64,000 bases of DNA from Hyphomicrobiales bacterium (GTDB lineage Bacteria > Pseudomonadota > Alphaproteobacteria > Rhizobiales > Rhizobiaceae), in NCBI GenBank assembly GCA_900471515.1, contig UCFC01000030.1, positions 62,001 to 126,000 of the forward strand, in the 5' to 3' direction. Below the pieces are notes generated by a model, which saw only the letters and a program-made list of their open reading frames with translations, had not been told where the DNA came from and searched no databases. The position numbers and the translations under genes are program-made. Within the stretch, counting starts at the first letter, position 1, and every line of letters starts with the position of its first letter. This document shows positions 51,496 through 60,162 of the stretch, piece after piece.

Positions 51496-51975
51496 ATGTT
51501 CGACATCATCTGGCGCTCCGTCGCCATCGGCATCGGCGCAACCGCCCTCATGGATATCTGGGCGATCCTTCTCGCAAGGCTTGGCGTGACGCCATCGCCG
51601 AACTGGGCGCCGGCCGGCCGCTGGTTCTGGCATCTCGGCAAGGGCAAGGTCTTTCACGACAATATCGGCGATGCCGAACCCTATGCCAACGAACTGGCGC
51701 TTGGGTGGATCGGCCATTACGCGGTCGGAATCCTCTATGGCATCCTGCTGGCGGTCTTCGTCGGCCCGGCCTGGTTTGCCGCGCCGAGCTTTCTGCCGGC
51801 CTGGATTCTCGGCATCGTCACCGTCGGTGCGGGCTGGTTCCTGATGCAGCCGGGTCTCGGCCTCGGCTGGGCGGCCTCGAAGACGCCGAACCCGACGAAG
51901 GCGCGCGTGCTCAATCTGCTGGCGCACACCGTTTTCGGTTTCGGGCTCTACGCAACGGCGCTGCTTATCCGCTGA
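51496..51975 (+). CDS. DUF2938 membrane protein
   Basis: 159 residues from the ATG at 51496, which gives the family's usual opening (short polar, then SVAIGIGATALMDIWAILL); an ATG 57 bases earlier is possible. Four or five membrane spans; the family pattern GRWFWHLGKG, LALGWIGHYAVGILYG and PGLGLGWAASKTPNP is visible. Function unknown. Confidence 0.82.
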   Translation: MFDIIWRSVAIGIGATALMDIWAILLARLGVTPSPNWAPAGRWFWHLGKGKVFHDNIGDAEPYANELALGWIGHYAVGILYGILLAVFVGPAWFAAPSFLPAWILGIVTVGAGWFLMQPGLGLGWAASKTPNPTKARVLNLLAHTVFGFGLYATALLIR

Positions 51976-51978
51976 TTG

Positions 51979-52260
51979 CTACCAGCGAACGGGCTCGCCG
52001 GGGGCGGCCGGCTCGACGGCCAGTGCGTGAAGCCCGGCATCGAGTTCGGGCTTCAGCAGGTCGGTGATCGCCCTGTGACGCTGCAGGCGCGACATGCCGA
52101 TAAACTTTTCCGAGACGATGCGAATACGCAAATGCGTTTCGCCGGTGCCCGTCATGCCCGGCTGGTGGCCGGCATGCAGATGGCTTTCGTTGATGACGGA
52201 AAGGCGTTCGGGCGCGAAGGTCGCCTTGAGCTTCTCTTCGATGCTGGTCTGGAGTGTCAT
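51979..52260 (-). CDS. bolA: BolA family protein
   Basis: 93 residues. BolA signatures: INESHLHAGH with the cluster-binding His region, GETHLRIRIVSEKFIGMSRLQRHR and the terminal helix LHALAVE. BolA proteins pair with monothiol glutaredoxins to handle Fe-S clusters or act as regulators. It is divergent from the J-domain gene and ends four bases from the DUF2938 stop (convergent). Confidence 0.93.
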   Translation of the reverse strand: MTLQTSIEEKLKATFAPERLSVINESHLHAGHQPGMTGTGETHLRIRIVSEKFIGMSRLQRHRAITDLLKPELDAGLHALAVEPAAPGEPVRW

Positions 52261-52365
52261 CGCCGGGTCTTCTGAGTTCACGAAAAAGGTTCCCACCAAG
52301 CCAGTAACATTCCCGTTTGTCAATTCTTGTTGTGATCCGTCAGCAGCCCCATAATTAGCGCCGTC

Positions 52366-52986
52366 ATGAGACTTGATTCCAAATATTTCGATCGCATCCG
52401 CACACGCCGCAGGCGAGAGCAGGAGCCCGAACAGGCGCCTCCGAGCTGTCAGTGGGACGGCTGCGACAAAAAAGGCACGCATCGCGCTCCTGTGGGACGC
52501 AATGCGGAAGGCCAGTTCTTTTTGTTCTGTTTCGAACACGTCAAGGACTACAACAAGGGCTACAATTATTTCTCCGGCCTCTCGGACGGCGAAATCGCCC
52601 GTTACCAGAAAGAGGCGATCACCGGCCATCGCCCCACCTGGACCGTGGGCGTCAACAAGGATGCGAAGAACAGCCCGCTGCATGCCGAAATTCGCTCCGG
52701 CGCCTATTCGCGCGTGCGTGATCCCTTCGGTTTCGTCAAGGAAGGTGGCGGCAAGGGCAGCGGACCGCGTTTCCCGCAGGCACGCAAGCTGAAATCGCTG
52801 GAAGCCAAGGCTTTCGATACGATGGGACTTGCAGCGAACGCCACCTCGGCGGAGATCAAGAGCAAGTACAAGGAACTGGTCAAGAAGCACCACCCTGATG
52901 CGAATGGCGGGGATCGCGGCTCGGAAGAGCGTTTCCGCGCGGTCATCCAGGCCTATCAATTATTGAAGCAGAACGGTTTTTGTTAA
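52366..52986 (+). CDS. J-domain protein with an N-terminal Cys/His cluster
   Basis: 206 residues. The J domain is at the C-terminus (about 147-205): AKAFDTMGLAANATSAEIKS, then KYKELVKKHHPD with the H176-P177-D178 motif, and ERFRAVIQAYQLL. The N-terminus has C28, C33, H39, C55 and H58, spaced like a zinc-binding fold. It lies ahead of cobS-cobT, an order kept in rhizobia. It probably recruits DnaK, but its client is unknown; the Cys/His part could give specificity. It ends 310 bases before cobS. Confidence 0.9.
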   Translation: MRLDSKYFDRIRTRRRREQEPEQAPPSCQWDGCDKKGTHRAPVGRNAEGQFFLFCFEHVKDYNKGYNYFSGLSDGEIARYQKEAITGHRPTWTVGVNKDAKNSPLHAEIRSGAYSRVRDPFGFVKEGGGKGSGPRFPQARKLKSLEAKAFDTMGLAANATSAEIKSKYKELVKKHHPDANGGDRGSEERFRAVIQAYQLLKQNGFC

Positions 52987-53297
52987 TTCCCGTCCTTGCT
53001 CTTGAGCTTCAATCGGGTATGGTCCACATCGGCTGAGGCCGCAGGCAACCGCGGCATATATATTTGTGCGTTTCCCGACACCGCCTCTGCCGACCTTCCG
53101 GACGCGGCGTTTCTTGTCCGGGACTCTTTCAAGAATGCTCGCCAGCGGTCATTATCCCGCCGAGGTTTCGTTTCAGTCCCGGAGAAGTATCGCCGACGTT
53201 CCGACCCTGGAGAGCGCGGAACACAGGCTGCGGCACCATGGTTGCGCAATGGCTGAGATAGTGTGGCCGGGTGACCGTCACCCGCCTTGGAGACATG
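52987..53297. other. 311-bp gap before cobS, no gene seen
   Basis: Several overlapping open frames cross this gap but none has a ribosome site or protein-like composition. It should hold the cobS promoter. I looked for a cobalamin riboswitch (B12 box) and did not find one. Confidence 0.5.
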
Positions 53298-54290
53298 ATG
53301 AGCAAGATTGACCTTGATATTTCCGAACTGCCCGACACCACCGTTTCGGTCCGGGAGGTCTTCGGCATCGATTCCGACATCCGCGTTCCTGCCTACAGCA
53401 AGGGCGATGCCTATGTTCCGGATCTCGATCCCGACTATCTCTTCGACCGCGAGACGACGCTCGCGATCCTCGCCGGCTTCGCCCATAACCGACGCGTGAT
53501 GATTTCCGGCTACCACGGCACGGGCAAGTCTTCGCATATCGAGCAGGTCGCCGCTCGCCTCAACTGGCCCTGCGTGCGTATCAACCTCGACAGCCATGTC
53601 AGCCGTATCGACCTCGTCGGCAAGGATGCCATCGTCGTCAAGGACGGGCTGCAGGTCACCGAATTCAAGGACGGCATCCTGCCCTGGGCCTACCAGCACA
53701 ATGTCGCGCTCGTCTTCGACGAATATGATGCCGGCCGCCCGGACGTGATGTTCGTCATCCAGCGCGTGCTGGAATCGTCGGGCCGCCTGACGCTGCTCGA
53801 CCAGAGCCGCGTCATCCGTCCTCACCCGGCCTTCCGCCTGTTTGCGACCGCCAACACGATCGGCCTCGGCGATACGACCGGCCTCTATCACGGCACGCAG
53901 CAGATCAACCAGGCGCAGATGGACCGCTGGTCGATCGTCTCGACGCTGAACTACCTGCCGCACGACCACGAAGTGAACATCATCGCCGCCAAGGTGAAGA
54001 GCTTCGGCAAGGACAAGGAAGGCCGCGAGACGGTTTCCAAGATGGTCCGCGTCGCCGACCTGACGCGCGCATCGTTCATGAACGGCGATCTTTCGACCGT
54101 CATGAGCCCGCGTACCGTCATCACCTGGGCCGAGAATGCCGAGATCTTCGGCGATATCGCCTTCGCCTTCCGCGTCACCTTCCTCAACAAGTGCGACGAG
54201 CTGGAGCGCCCGCTGGTGGCCGAACACTATCAGCGCGCCTTCGGCGTGGAACTGAAGGAAAGCGCTGCCAACATCGTGCTGGGGGCGTAA
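53298..54290 (+). CDS. cobS: Aerobic cobaltochelatase subunit CobS
   Basis: 330 residues from the second of two adjacent ATGs, which is better spaced from GGAG. AAA+ ATPase: Walker A GYHGTGKSS at 71-79, Walker B VALVFDEYDAG with D141-E142, and ATANTIGLGDTTGLYHGTQQ as the sensor region. It forms a hexameric motor with CobT and, with CobN, inserts cobalt into hydrogenobyrinate diamide in aerobic B12 synthesis. cobT follows 12 bases later. The sequence closely follows known rhizobial CobS. Confidence 0.97.
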   Translation: MSKIDLDISELPDTTVSVREVFGIDSDIRVPAYSKGDAYVPDLDPDYLFDRETTLAILAGFAHNRRVMISGYHGTGKSSHIEQVAARLNWPCVRINLDSHVSRIDLVGKDAIVVKDGLQVTEFKDGILPWAYQHNVALVFDEYDAGRPDVMFVIQRVLESSGRLTLLDQSRVIRPHPAFRLFATANTIGLGDTTGLYHGTQQINQAQMDRWSIVSTLNYLPHDHEVNIIAAKVKSFGKDKEGRETVSKMVRVADLTRASFMNGDLSTVMSPRTVITWAENAEIFGDIAFAFRVTFLNKCDELERPLVAEHYQRAFGVELKESAANIVLGA

Positions 54291-54302
54291 GGCCCGTCGA
54301 TC

Positions 54303-56204
54303 ATGGCATCTCGTGGTGACAATTCGAAAGCAAAGCCCGGCGCGCCTGTCGATGTCGAGCCGTTGCGGCGCGCGATAACCGGTTGCGTGCGCGCCATTGC
54401 CGGCGACGATCAGGTCGAGGTGGCTTTTGCCAATGAGCGCCCCGGCATGACGGGCGAACGCATTCGCCTGCCGGAGCTTTCCAAGCGGCCGACGGCGCAC
54501 GAGCTGGCGGTCACGCGCGGCCTTGGCGATTCCATGGCGCTGCGCATCGCCTGTCACGACGAGAAGGTCCATTCCAGCATGGCGCCGCAGGGTTCCGACG
54601 CCCGGGCGATTTTCGATGCCGTCGAGCAGGCGCGCGTGGAATCGATCGGTTCGCTGCGCATGGAAGGCATGGCCGCAAACCTGCGCTCCATGACGGCAGA
54701 GAAATACGCCAAGGCGAATTTCACCGGCATCGAGCGGCAGGAGGACGCGCCGATCGGCGAGGCCGTTGCCATGATGGTGCGCGAGAAGCTCACCGGGCAG
54801 AAGCCGCCGGCTTCGGCCGGCAAGGTTCTCGATCTCTGGCGCTCCTTCATCGAGGAGAAGGCCGGCAGCGAACTCGACAATCTCTCCGGCGTCATCAACG
54901 ACCAGCAGGCCTTCTCGAAGGTCATCCGCAATATGTTGTCGGCGATGGAAATGGCCGAGGAATTCGGTGACGACGACAGCGACCCGGATTCCGACGATCA
55001 GTCCAACGAGGACGATCAGCCGACGGGCGACGAGCAGAACGAGGACGAGGTCGACGAGGATGCCGGCAGCGATGCCGCCCCCGTCGAGGACAGCGAAGTC
55101 TCCGACGAGCAGATGGAGGACGGCGAGACCGAAGGCGCCGAAATCTCCGACGACGACATGATGGAAGAGGGCGAGGACGATTCGGAAACGCCGGGTGAAA
55201 CCCGCCGTCCGAACACGCCCTTTGCCGATTTCAACGAGAAGGTCGATTACCACGTCTATACGGAGGAGTTCGACGAGGTCATCACGGCCGAAGAGCTGTG
55301 CGATGCCTCCGAACTCGAGCGTCTGCGCGCCTTCCTCGACAAGCAGCTCGCGCATCTGCAAGGTGCTGTCGGCCGTCTTGCCAACCGCCTGCAGCGCAAG
55401 CTGATGGCGCAGCAGAACCGCTCCTGGGATTTCGATCTCGAAGAAGGTTATCTCGATACGGCCCGCCTGCAGCGCATCATCATCGATCCGACGCAGCCGC
55501 TGTCCTTCAAGATGGAGCGCGACACGCAGTTCCGCGATACGGTCGTGACGCTCCTGATCGACAATTCCGGCTCCATGCGCGGCCGGCCGATCACGGTTGC
55601 CGCCACTTGCGCCGATATTCTGGCGCGCACGCTGGAGCGCTGCGGCGTCAAGGTGGAGATCCTCGGCTTCACGACCAAGGCCTGGAAGGGCGGCCAGGCG
55701 CGCGAGAACTGGCTTGCGAACGGCAAGCCGCAGACGCCGGGCCGCCTCAACGACCTGCGCCACATCGTCTACAAGTCGGCCGACGCCCCGTGGCGGCGTG
55801 CGCGCACCAATCTCGGCCTGATGATGCGCGAAGGGCTGCTCAAGGAAAACATCGATGGCGAGGCGCTGATCTGGGCGCATAACCGGCTTCTGGCCCGGCG
55901 CGAGCAGCGCCGCATCCTGATGATGATTTCGGATGGTGCGCCGGTCGACGATTCCACGCTGTCGGTCAATCCCGGCAACTACCTGGAGCGGCACCTGCGC
56001 GCCGTGATCGAACAGATCGAGACGCGTTCTCCGGTCGAGCTTCTGGCGATCGGCATCGGCCATGACGTGACGCGCTATTATCGCCGCGCCGTGACGATCG
56101 TCGATGCGGACGAGCTTGCCGGCGCTATGACCGAACAGCTTGCTGCGCTTTTCGAGGATCATGCCGGGCAACCGCACGGCGGTCGCCTGCGCCGTGCCGG
56201 CTGA
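54303..56204 (+). CDS. cobT: Aerobic cobaltochelatase subunit CobT
   Basis: 633 residues. An N-terminal CobT domain (about 15-215) is followed by a strongly acidic linker (about 220-300, Asp/Glu-rich, typical of CobT) and a VWA domain with the MIDAS motif DNSGSM at about 420 and a GIGHDVTRYYRRAV end. It partners CobS as the chelatase adaptor. Its last 65 bases extend past an in-frame ATG of the next gene's longer frame, but the likely start of that gene lies after its stop. Confidence 0.97.
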   Translation: MASRGDNSKAKPGAPVDVEPLRRAITGCVRAIAGDDQVEVAFANERPGMTGERIRLPELSKRPTAHELAVTRGLGDSMALRIACHDEKVHSSMAPQGSDARAIFDAVEQARVESIGSLRMEGMAANLRSMTAEKYAKANFTGIERQEDAPIGEAVAMMVREKLTGQKPPASAGKVLDLWRSFIEEKAGSELDNLSGVINDQQAFSKVIRNMLSAMEMAEEFGDDDSDPDSDDQSNEDDQPTGDEQNEDEVDEDAGSDAAPVEDSEVSDEQMEDGETEGAEISDDDMMEEGEDDSETPGETRRPNTPFADFNEKVDYHVYTEEFDEVITAEELCDASELERLRAFLDKQLAHLQGAVGRLANRLQRKLMAQQNRSWDFDLEEGYLDTARLQRIIIDPTQPLSFKMERDTQFRDTVVTLLIDNSGSMRGRPITVAATCADILARTLERCGVKVEILGFTTKAWKGGQARENWLANGKPQTPGRLNDLRHIVYKSADAPWRRARTNLGLMMREGLLKENIDGEALIWAHNRLLARREQRRILMMISDGAPVDDSTLSVNPGNYLERHLRAVIEQIETRSPVELLAIGIGHDVTRYYRRAVTIVDADELAGAMTEQLAALFEDHAGQPHGGRLRRAG

Positions 56205-56229
56205 TAACGGTTTCGGGGAAACGGTTCGC

Positions 56230-57228
56230 ATGGCGTTTGAAAACCTGTCTCGCGCGGCTCTGGTTGTCCTTGGCCTCGCGACAGGTTTCTCAGGCGCTCA
56301 TGCAGGCGAACCCGCGAAGATCATCAGCCGGAAGATTGCGGATTTCCATATCGGCCGCGACGAAACCCGTTTCGGCCCTTTACAGTTTATCGGCGGGCTG
56401 GAGATGGTGTCGGACAATTCCCTGTTCGGCTCGCTCTCTTCCATCCGTATGCGTGCCGACGGCAGGAGTTTCGTCGGCGTGCTCGATACCGGGCACTGGC
56501 TGACGGGCAGCATCGAGCGCGATGCCAAGGGCAGGCTGTCCGGCCTTTCCGATGTCGAAATCACGCCGATGCGGGATCGTGTTGGCCGCACCTATGAGGG
56601 CAAGGGGCGCATGGATGCCGAGGGCCTCGCGCTGGATGGCGACCGGATTCTGGTCTCCTTCGAGCAGGACCATCGCGTCGATGTCTATCCGGACCCCGGC
56701 TTCCTCGGCTCGCGATCCCTGTCGACGGTCGGGATCCTCATTCCCGCCGACGAGATGCGGGCAAACCGGGGAATTGAAACCGTTGTCGTCGCCCCTGCCT
56801 CAAGCCCGCTGAAAGGCGCACCCGTGATCGTGACGGAGCGCAGCCTCGACGAGGACGGCAACCGGCTTGCGGCAATTCTGGACGGGCCTCTGAAGGGGCA
56901 GTTTACGGTCGAGAGGGACGGCAGCTTCGATGTCACCGACGGCGCCTTCCTGCCTGGTGGCGATCTGCTTCTCCTGGAGCGGCGCTTCAATATGGCCGAG
57001 GGCATCGGCATGCGCATTCGACGCATCAAGGCAGGCGACATCAAACCCGGTACCGTCGTGAATGGCGAACTGCTTGTCGAGGGCAATTTCAACTACAATA
57101 TCGACAATATGGAAGGGCTCGATGCCTTCCAGGCCGCCGACGGCACGACGCATGTCATCCTGGTGTCGGACGACAACCACTCCATTCTTCAGCGCAATCT
57201 GATGCTGGAATTCCGGCTCGTCGATTGA
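56230..57228 (+). CDS. Exported esterase-like phytase-family protein
   Basis: 332 residues from the ATG at 56230 (GGGGAAA eight bases before); a longer frame reaches into cobT but would displace the signal peptide. The export signal ALVVLGLATGFSGAHAG ends near residue 25. The body is a beta-propeller of the PF13449 type: GGLEMVSDNSLFGSLSSIRM, GVLDTGHWLTG, DAEGLALDGDRILVSFEQDHRV and NYNIDNMEGLDAF. The periplasmic substrate is unknown. It lies 25 bases after cobT, probably co-transcribed. Confidence 0.85.
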   Translation: MAFENLSRAALVVLGLATGFSGAHAGEPAKIISRKIADFHIGRDETRFGPLQFIGGLEMVSDNSLFGSLSSIRMRADGRSFVGVLDTGHWLTGSIERDAKGRLSGLSDVEITPMRDRVGRTYEGKGRMDAEGLALDGDRILVSFEQDHRVDVYPDPGFLGSRSLSTVGILIPADEMRANRGIETVVVAPASSPLKGAPVIVTERSLDEDGNRLAAILDGPLKGQFTVERDGSFDVTDGAFLPGGDLLLLERRFNMAEGIGMRIRRIKAGDIKPGTVVNGELLVEGNFNYNIDNMEGLDAFQAADGTTHVILVSDDNHSILQRNLMLEFRLVD

Positions 57229-57299
57229 GCGGCGGTTGAACGGCTGTCATAAGTCTGCGTTATGCGGACATTCCTTTCGCTGTCAGCTTTCGAGATCGT

Positions 57300-57863
57300 A
57301 TGATGCGCATCCATATCACGGGAGCATCGGGCTCCGGCACGACCACGCTCGGCCTGGCGCTGGCCGAAACGCTCGGCATCCGTCATCTCGATACCGATCA
57401 TTTCTTCTGGATGCCGACCGATCCGCCCTTCACGACGCAGCGCGAGGTCGGCGCGCGTGTCGCGATGCTCAGGCAGGAGGCGCAGCCCGATGGCAGCTGG
57501 GTGCTTTCCGGCTCGGCGCTGAAATGGGGCGCGGAATTCGAGCCGCTTTACGATCTGGTGGTCTTTCTGAGGATCGTTCCGGCCCTGCGCATGGAGCGCA
57601 TCCGCAGGCGCGAGGAGCAGCGTTACGGCGAGAGGATCAGGCCGGGTGGCGACATGGCGGTTCAGAGCCGCGCCTTCATGGAATGGGCCGAGAGCTACGA
57701 TACGGCCGGGCCGGAACGGCGCAGCCTCGTCGGGCACGAGGAGTGGTTGGGGACGCTGACGAGGCCGATCCTGCGGCTCGATTCGTCACGGCCTGTCGGC
57801 GACCTCGTCGCGGCAGTGCTGGACCACCCGGCGGTCATTGCGCGGCGCCCTCGATCCTCGTGA
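57300..57863 (+). CDS. P-loop nucleotide kinase-like protein (AAA_17/adenylate-kinase-like)
   Basis: 187 residues. The P-loop reads GASGSGTTTLG at 8-18, where the usual Lys of Walker A is Thr, a form seen in this subgroup. HLDTDHFFWMPTDPPFTT follows, like the acceptor-binding segment of small kinases, then a basic lid-like RRREEQRYGERI. Length and layout resemble shikimate or adenylate kinase-type proteins. The phosphate acceptor is unknown. The start is one of two adjacent ATGs. Confidence 0.78.
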   Translation: MMRIHITGASGSGTTTLGLALAETLGIRHLDTDHFFWMPTDPPFTTQREVGARVAMLRQEAQPDGSWVLSGSALKWGAEFEPLYDLVVFLRIVPALRMERIRRREEQRYGERIRPGGDMAVQSRAFMEWAESYDTAGPERRSLVGHEEWLGTLTRPILRLDSSRPVGDLVAAVLDHPAVIARRPRSS

Positions 57864-58046
57864 TATCTGCGCGTGGTGGTGCCGTTGGCGGGCGTGGGCT
57901 GGCCGCAAAGTCTGCAACCAGCCCCTCCAGCATTCATGACCAAGCGTTTTCCTGGGACGCTCGATCACGAATGATCTTCATGCAAAGCGGGGAGCAAAGG
58001 CGGGGGTGCGAATATCCCGATCCGCCGCCCGATTGCGGGCCGGCGC

Positions 58047-58682
58047 TTACCGTGCCGCGACGGGCTGCATCGGGCGCAGCACGTTCATCAGTGCGCCATA
58101 GGGCAGCAGCATGACGAGGCCGACAAGCATCTTCACCAGGAAATCGCCGAGCGCCCAGGAGATCCAGCGCGGGGCCTCCGTCGAGAGGATGCCGAGGATC
58201 GGTGCGCTCTCCAGCGCGAAGGGCTCGTTCGGGCCAAGGAAGACGAAGAAGGCGGCGAAGGACAGCGAGAAGAACATCACCGTATCCAGCGCCGAACCGA
58301 TCAGCGAGCCGATAAGCGGCGCGCGCCACCAGGCCTGACGGCGCAGGCGGTTGAAGACGGCTATGTCGAGAAGCTGGCCGGCGAGATAGGCCGAGCCGGA
58401 GGCGATCGCGATACGCGGAACCGAAGTGAAGAAGGACAATGCCACACCGACGACAAAGCCGGCGAAAACCACCTTGCGTGCAGCCTGCGAGCCGAACTGG
58501 CGGTTCGTCAGGTCGGTGATCAGGAAGGCGATCGGATAGGAGAAGGCGCCCCAAGTGAGAATGTCGGCGAGATTGATGCCGGCAATCGTGGCGTTCAGCG
58601 GAAACTGGACGAGGAAGTTGGAGGCGACGACGACGAGCGTCATCAGGGCGACATAGGCAAGCGTATAGCGGGTCTTCAGCAT
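58047..58682 (-). CDS. Queuosine precursor transporter (YhhQ/VUT family)
   Basis: 211 residues with six membrane spans. Family marks are INLADILTWGAFSYPIAFLITDLTNRQFG, YLAGQLLDIAVFNRLR and PLIGSLIGSALDTVMFFSLSF. It imports preQ0/preQ1 or a related deazapurine for tRNA queuosine. The ATG lies in an A-rich tract after a small hairpin (58679-58708), a candidate preQ1-type switch that would mask the start codon. No normal Shine-Dalgarno is seen. Confidence 0.9.
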   Translation of the reverse strand: MLKTRYTLAYVALMTLVVVASNFLVQFPLNATIAGINLADILTWGAFSYPIAFLITDLTNRQFGSQAARKVVFAGFVVGVALSFFTSVPRIAIASGSAYLAGQLLDIAVFNRLRRQAWWRAPLIGSLIGSALDTVMFFSLSFAAFFVFLGPNEPFALESAPILGILSTEAPRWISWALGDFLVKMLVGLVMLLPYGALMNVLRPMQPVAAR

Positions 58683-58708
58683 TTTTTTATCCTGGGTGAT
58701 GCCACCAG
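58679..58708 (-). promoter_or_regulatory. Candidate preQ1-I-like riboswitch at the transporter start
   Basis: On the minus strand a short hairpin CTGGTGGCATCACCCAG is followed by GATAAAAAAATGC. The loop GCAT is complementary to the ATGC that contains the start codon, giving an H-type pseudoknot with an A-rich third strand, the layout of preQ1-I aptamers. The gene behind it is a queuosine-precursor transporter. The match to the conserved core is partial. Confidence 0.4.
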
Positions 58709-58743
58709 TTCGCGTGAAATTTAAGCCGAAAGGCTCTCAAAGC

Positions 58744-58780
58744 AAAAGGCTTGTCCGGATATTATCCGTGCAAGCCTTTT
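58744..58780 (-). terminator. Terminator of rpmB
   Basis: The stem AAAAGGCTTG/CAAGCCTTTT, with an inner CGGAT/ATCCG extension, lies 29 bases after the rpmB stop and is flanked by A- and T-runs, so it may act both ways. Confidence 0.85.
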
Positions 58781-58808
58781 AAAGCTTTGGAAAGACGTGG
58801 GCCGACGC

Positions 58809-59105
58809 TTAGGCAGCGGCGGTTTCAGCGGTCTTCTTGACGATCTGACGACGCAGCAGACGGGCGCGCATCGAAAGTTCGCTTTCGTTTGCCTTCAGCA
58901 GGAAGGCGTCAAGGCCGCCACGATGCTCGACGGAACGAAGAGCAGCAGCCGAAACGCGAAGACGGTAACGCTGGCCGAGCGCGTCGGAGATCAGCGTAAC
59001 CTGGCACAGGTTCGGGAGGAACCGGCGCTTGGTCTTGTTGTTGGCATGGCTGACATTGTTACCAGTCAGGACTGCCTTGCCGGTCAATTCGCACATGCGG
59101 GACAT
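58809..59105 (-). CDS. rpmB: 50S ribosomal protein L28
   Basis: 98 residues from the ATG behind AGGTG. L28 signatures: MCELTGKAVLTGNNVSHANNKTKRRFLPNL and a basic C-terminus; the extended form with EHRGGLDAFLLKA is typical of alphaproteobacteria. Highly expressed codons. It has its own promoter (59200-59228) and terminator. Confidence 0.97.
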   Translation of the reverse strand: MSRMCELTGKAVLTGNNVSHANNKTKRRFLPNLCQVTLISDALGQRYRLRVSAAALRSVEHRGGLDAFLLKANESELSMRARLLRRQIVKKTAETAAA

Positions 59106-59199
59106 GGAACACCTATTCTTGTTTTTCTCGAGCCATTGGGTGACAATCCGGCAACAACCGGCTGCGCAATCCAACAGGCCATGATTGGAAAGTTGCGGT

Positions 59200-59228
59200 T
59201 CTATAGTCAGACAGGTCGCGCGCGTCAA
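59200..59228 (-). promoter_or_regulatory. Sigma-70 promoter of rpmB
   Basis: On the minus strand TTGACG (59223-59228) and TATAGA (59200-59205) are spaced by 17 bases, 95 bases upstream of the rpmB start. Confidence 0.8.
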
Positions 59229-59346
59229 GCCAAACCTTGGCCTTTCCCGCAATTCTGTCAAAAAGCTGCTGTTTTCTTCGGAATGCGGCAGGAGTATAGA
59301 CCGCAATGCAAGGGCGCAAGCGACCCGGCAAGACAAGGCTCTCACT

Positions 59347-60129
59347 ATGGCTCATCCTGGCAGACGGATATTGGTTTCGGCATTCGCGGCACTCCTGGCC
59401 TTGCCGGCCGGCGCGAGCGAGATTCAGCACCGCACGGAATACAAGGTGGCCCTTGCCGGCCTGACGATCGCGCGGGCGGCCTTCGTCACCAGGATCGAAG
59501 ACGACCATAGCTACAATATTGACGGGGACATCAAGTCGGCCGGTCTCGCCGACCTCGTGACCGATATCCTGGCCAAGACCAGCGTGACCGGCGTGGTTCG
59601 CAACGACCGGCTGCAGGCGGCGAAATACGTTCTCTATTACAAGACCGGCAAGAAGGCGCGGACCTACGAGGTCAGCTACCGCAACGGCAATATCGTTTCG
59701 GCCACGACCACGCCTGAGCCGCGCCGGCCGAAGAACTGGATTCCGGTAACGCAGGGCGACATGCGATCGGTGCTCGACCCGATCTCGGGCCTGATCTTTA
59801 CCGGCGATACCAACGTCTGTGCGCAGAAGCTGCCGATCTTCGACGGCGAGACACGCATGGATCTCGTGCTTTCGCCGAAGGGCGACGAGGATTTCTCCAC
59901 CGATGGCTTCAAGGGCAAGGCGACCGTTTGCGGCGTGCGCTTCATTCCGCGCTCGGGCTACAAGAAGGGGCGCAAGGACCTCGTCTACCTCAGCAAGAGC
60001 AACCGGATGGAAATCTGGTTTGCCAAGGCGGAGGCTGCAAATGTATATGCACCAGTCTATGTCCGTATTCCCACCGAATACGGAACGGTGACGATTACGG
60101 CTGTGAAATACAGCAGCGTGAATAGCTGA
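59347..60129 (+). CDS. DUF3108 exported protein
   Basis: 260 residues from the ATG at 59347; the frame stays open upstream but runs over the rpmB promoter. An export signal (ILVSAFAALLALPAGASE) precedes a beta-rich DUF3108 domain: EYKVALAGLTIARAAF, LADLVTDILAKTSVTGVV and GDTNVCAQKLPIFDGETRMDL, with two Cys that may form a disulfide. It is probably periplasmic; its function is unknown. Divergent from rpmB, 33 bases before a DMT exporter. Confidence 0.87.
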   Translation: MAHPGRRILVSAFAALLALPAGASEIQHRTEYKVALAGLTIARAAFVTRIEDDHSYNIDGDIKSAGLADLVTDILAKTSVTGVVRNDRLQAAKYVLYYKTGKKARTYEVSYRNGNIVSATTTPEPRRPKNWIPVTQGDMRSVLDPISGLIFTGDTNVCAQKLPIFDGETRMDLVLSPKGDEDFSTDGFKGKATVCGVRFIPRSGYKKGRKDLVYLSKSNRMEIWFAKAEAANVYAPVYVRIPTEYGTVTITAVKYSSVNS

Positions 60130-60162
60130 CGGAGGCTCCTCAGGTCTCCGTAAGGGGGACGG

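Noticed and set aside
52987..53297. Cobalamin riboswitch ahead of cobS
   Set aside because: No B12-box-like core was found in the gap.
52983..56231. 1082-codon minus-strand frame over cobS and cobT
   Set aside because: Shadow of two well-identified genes; composition is that of antisense high-GC sequence.
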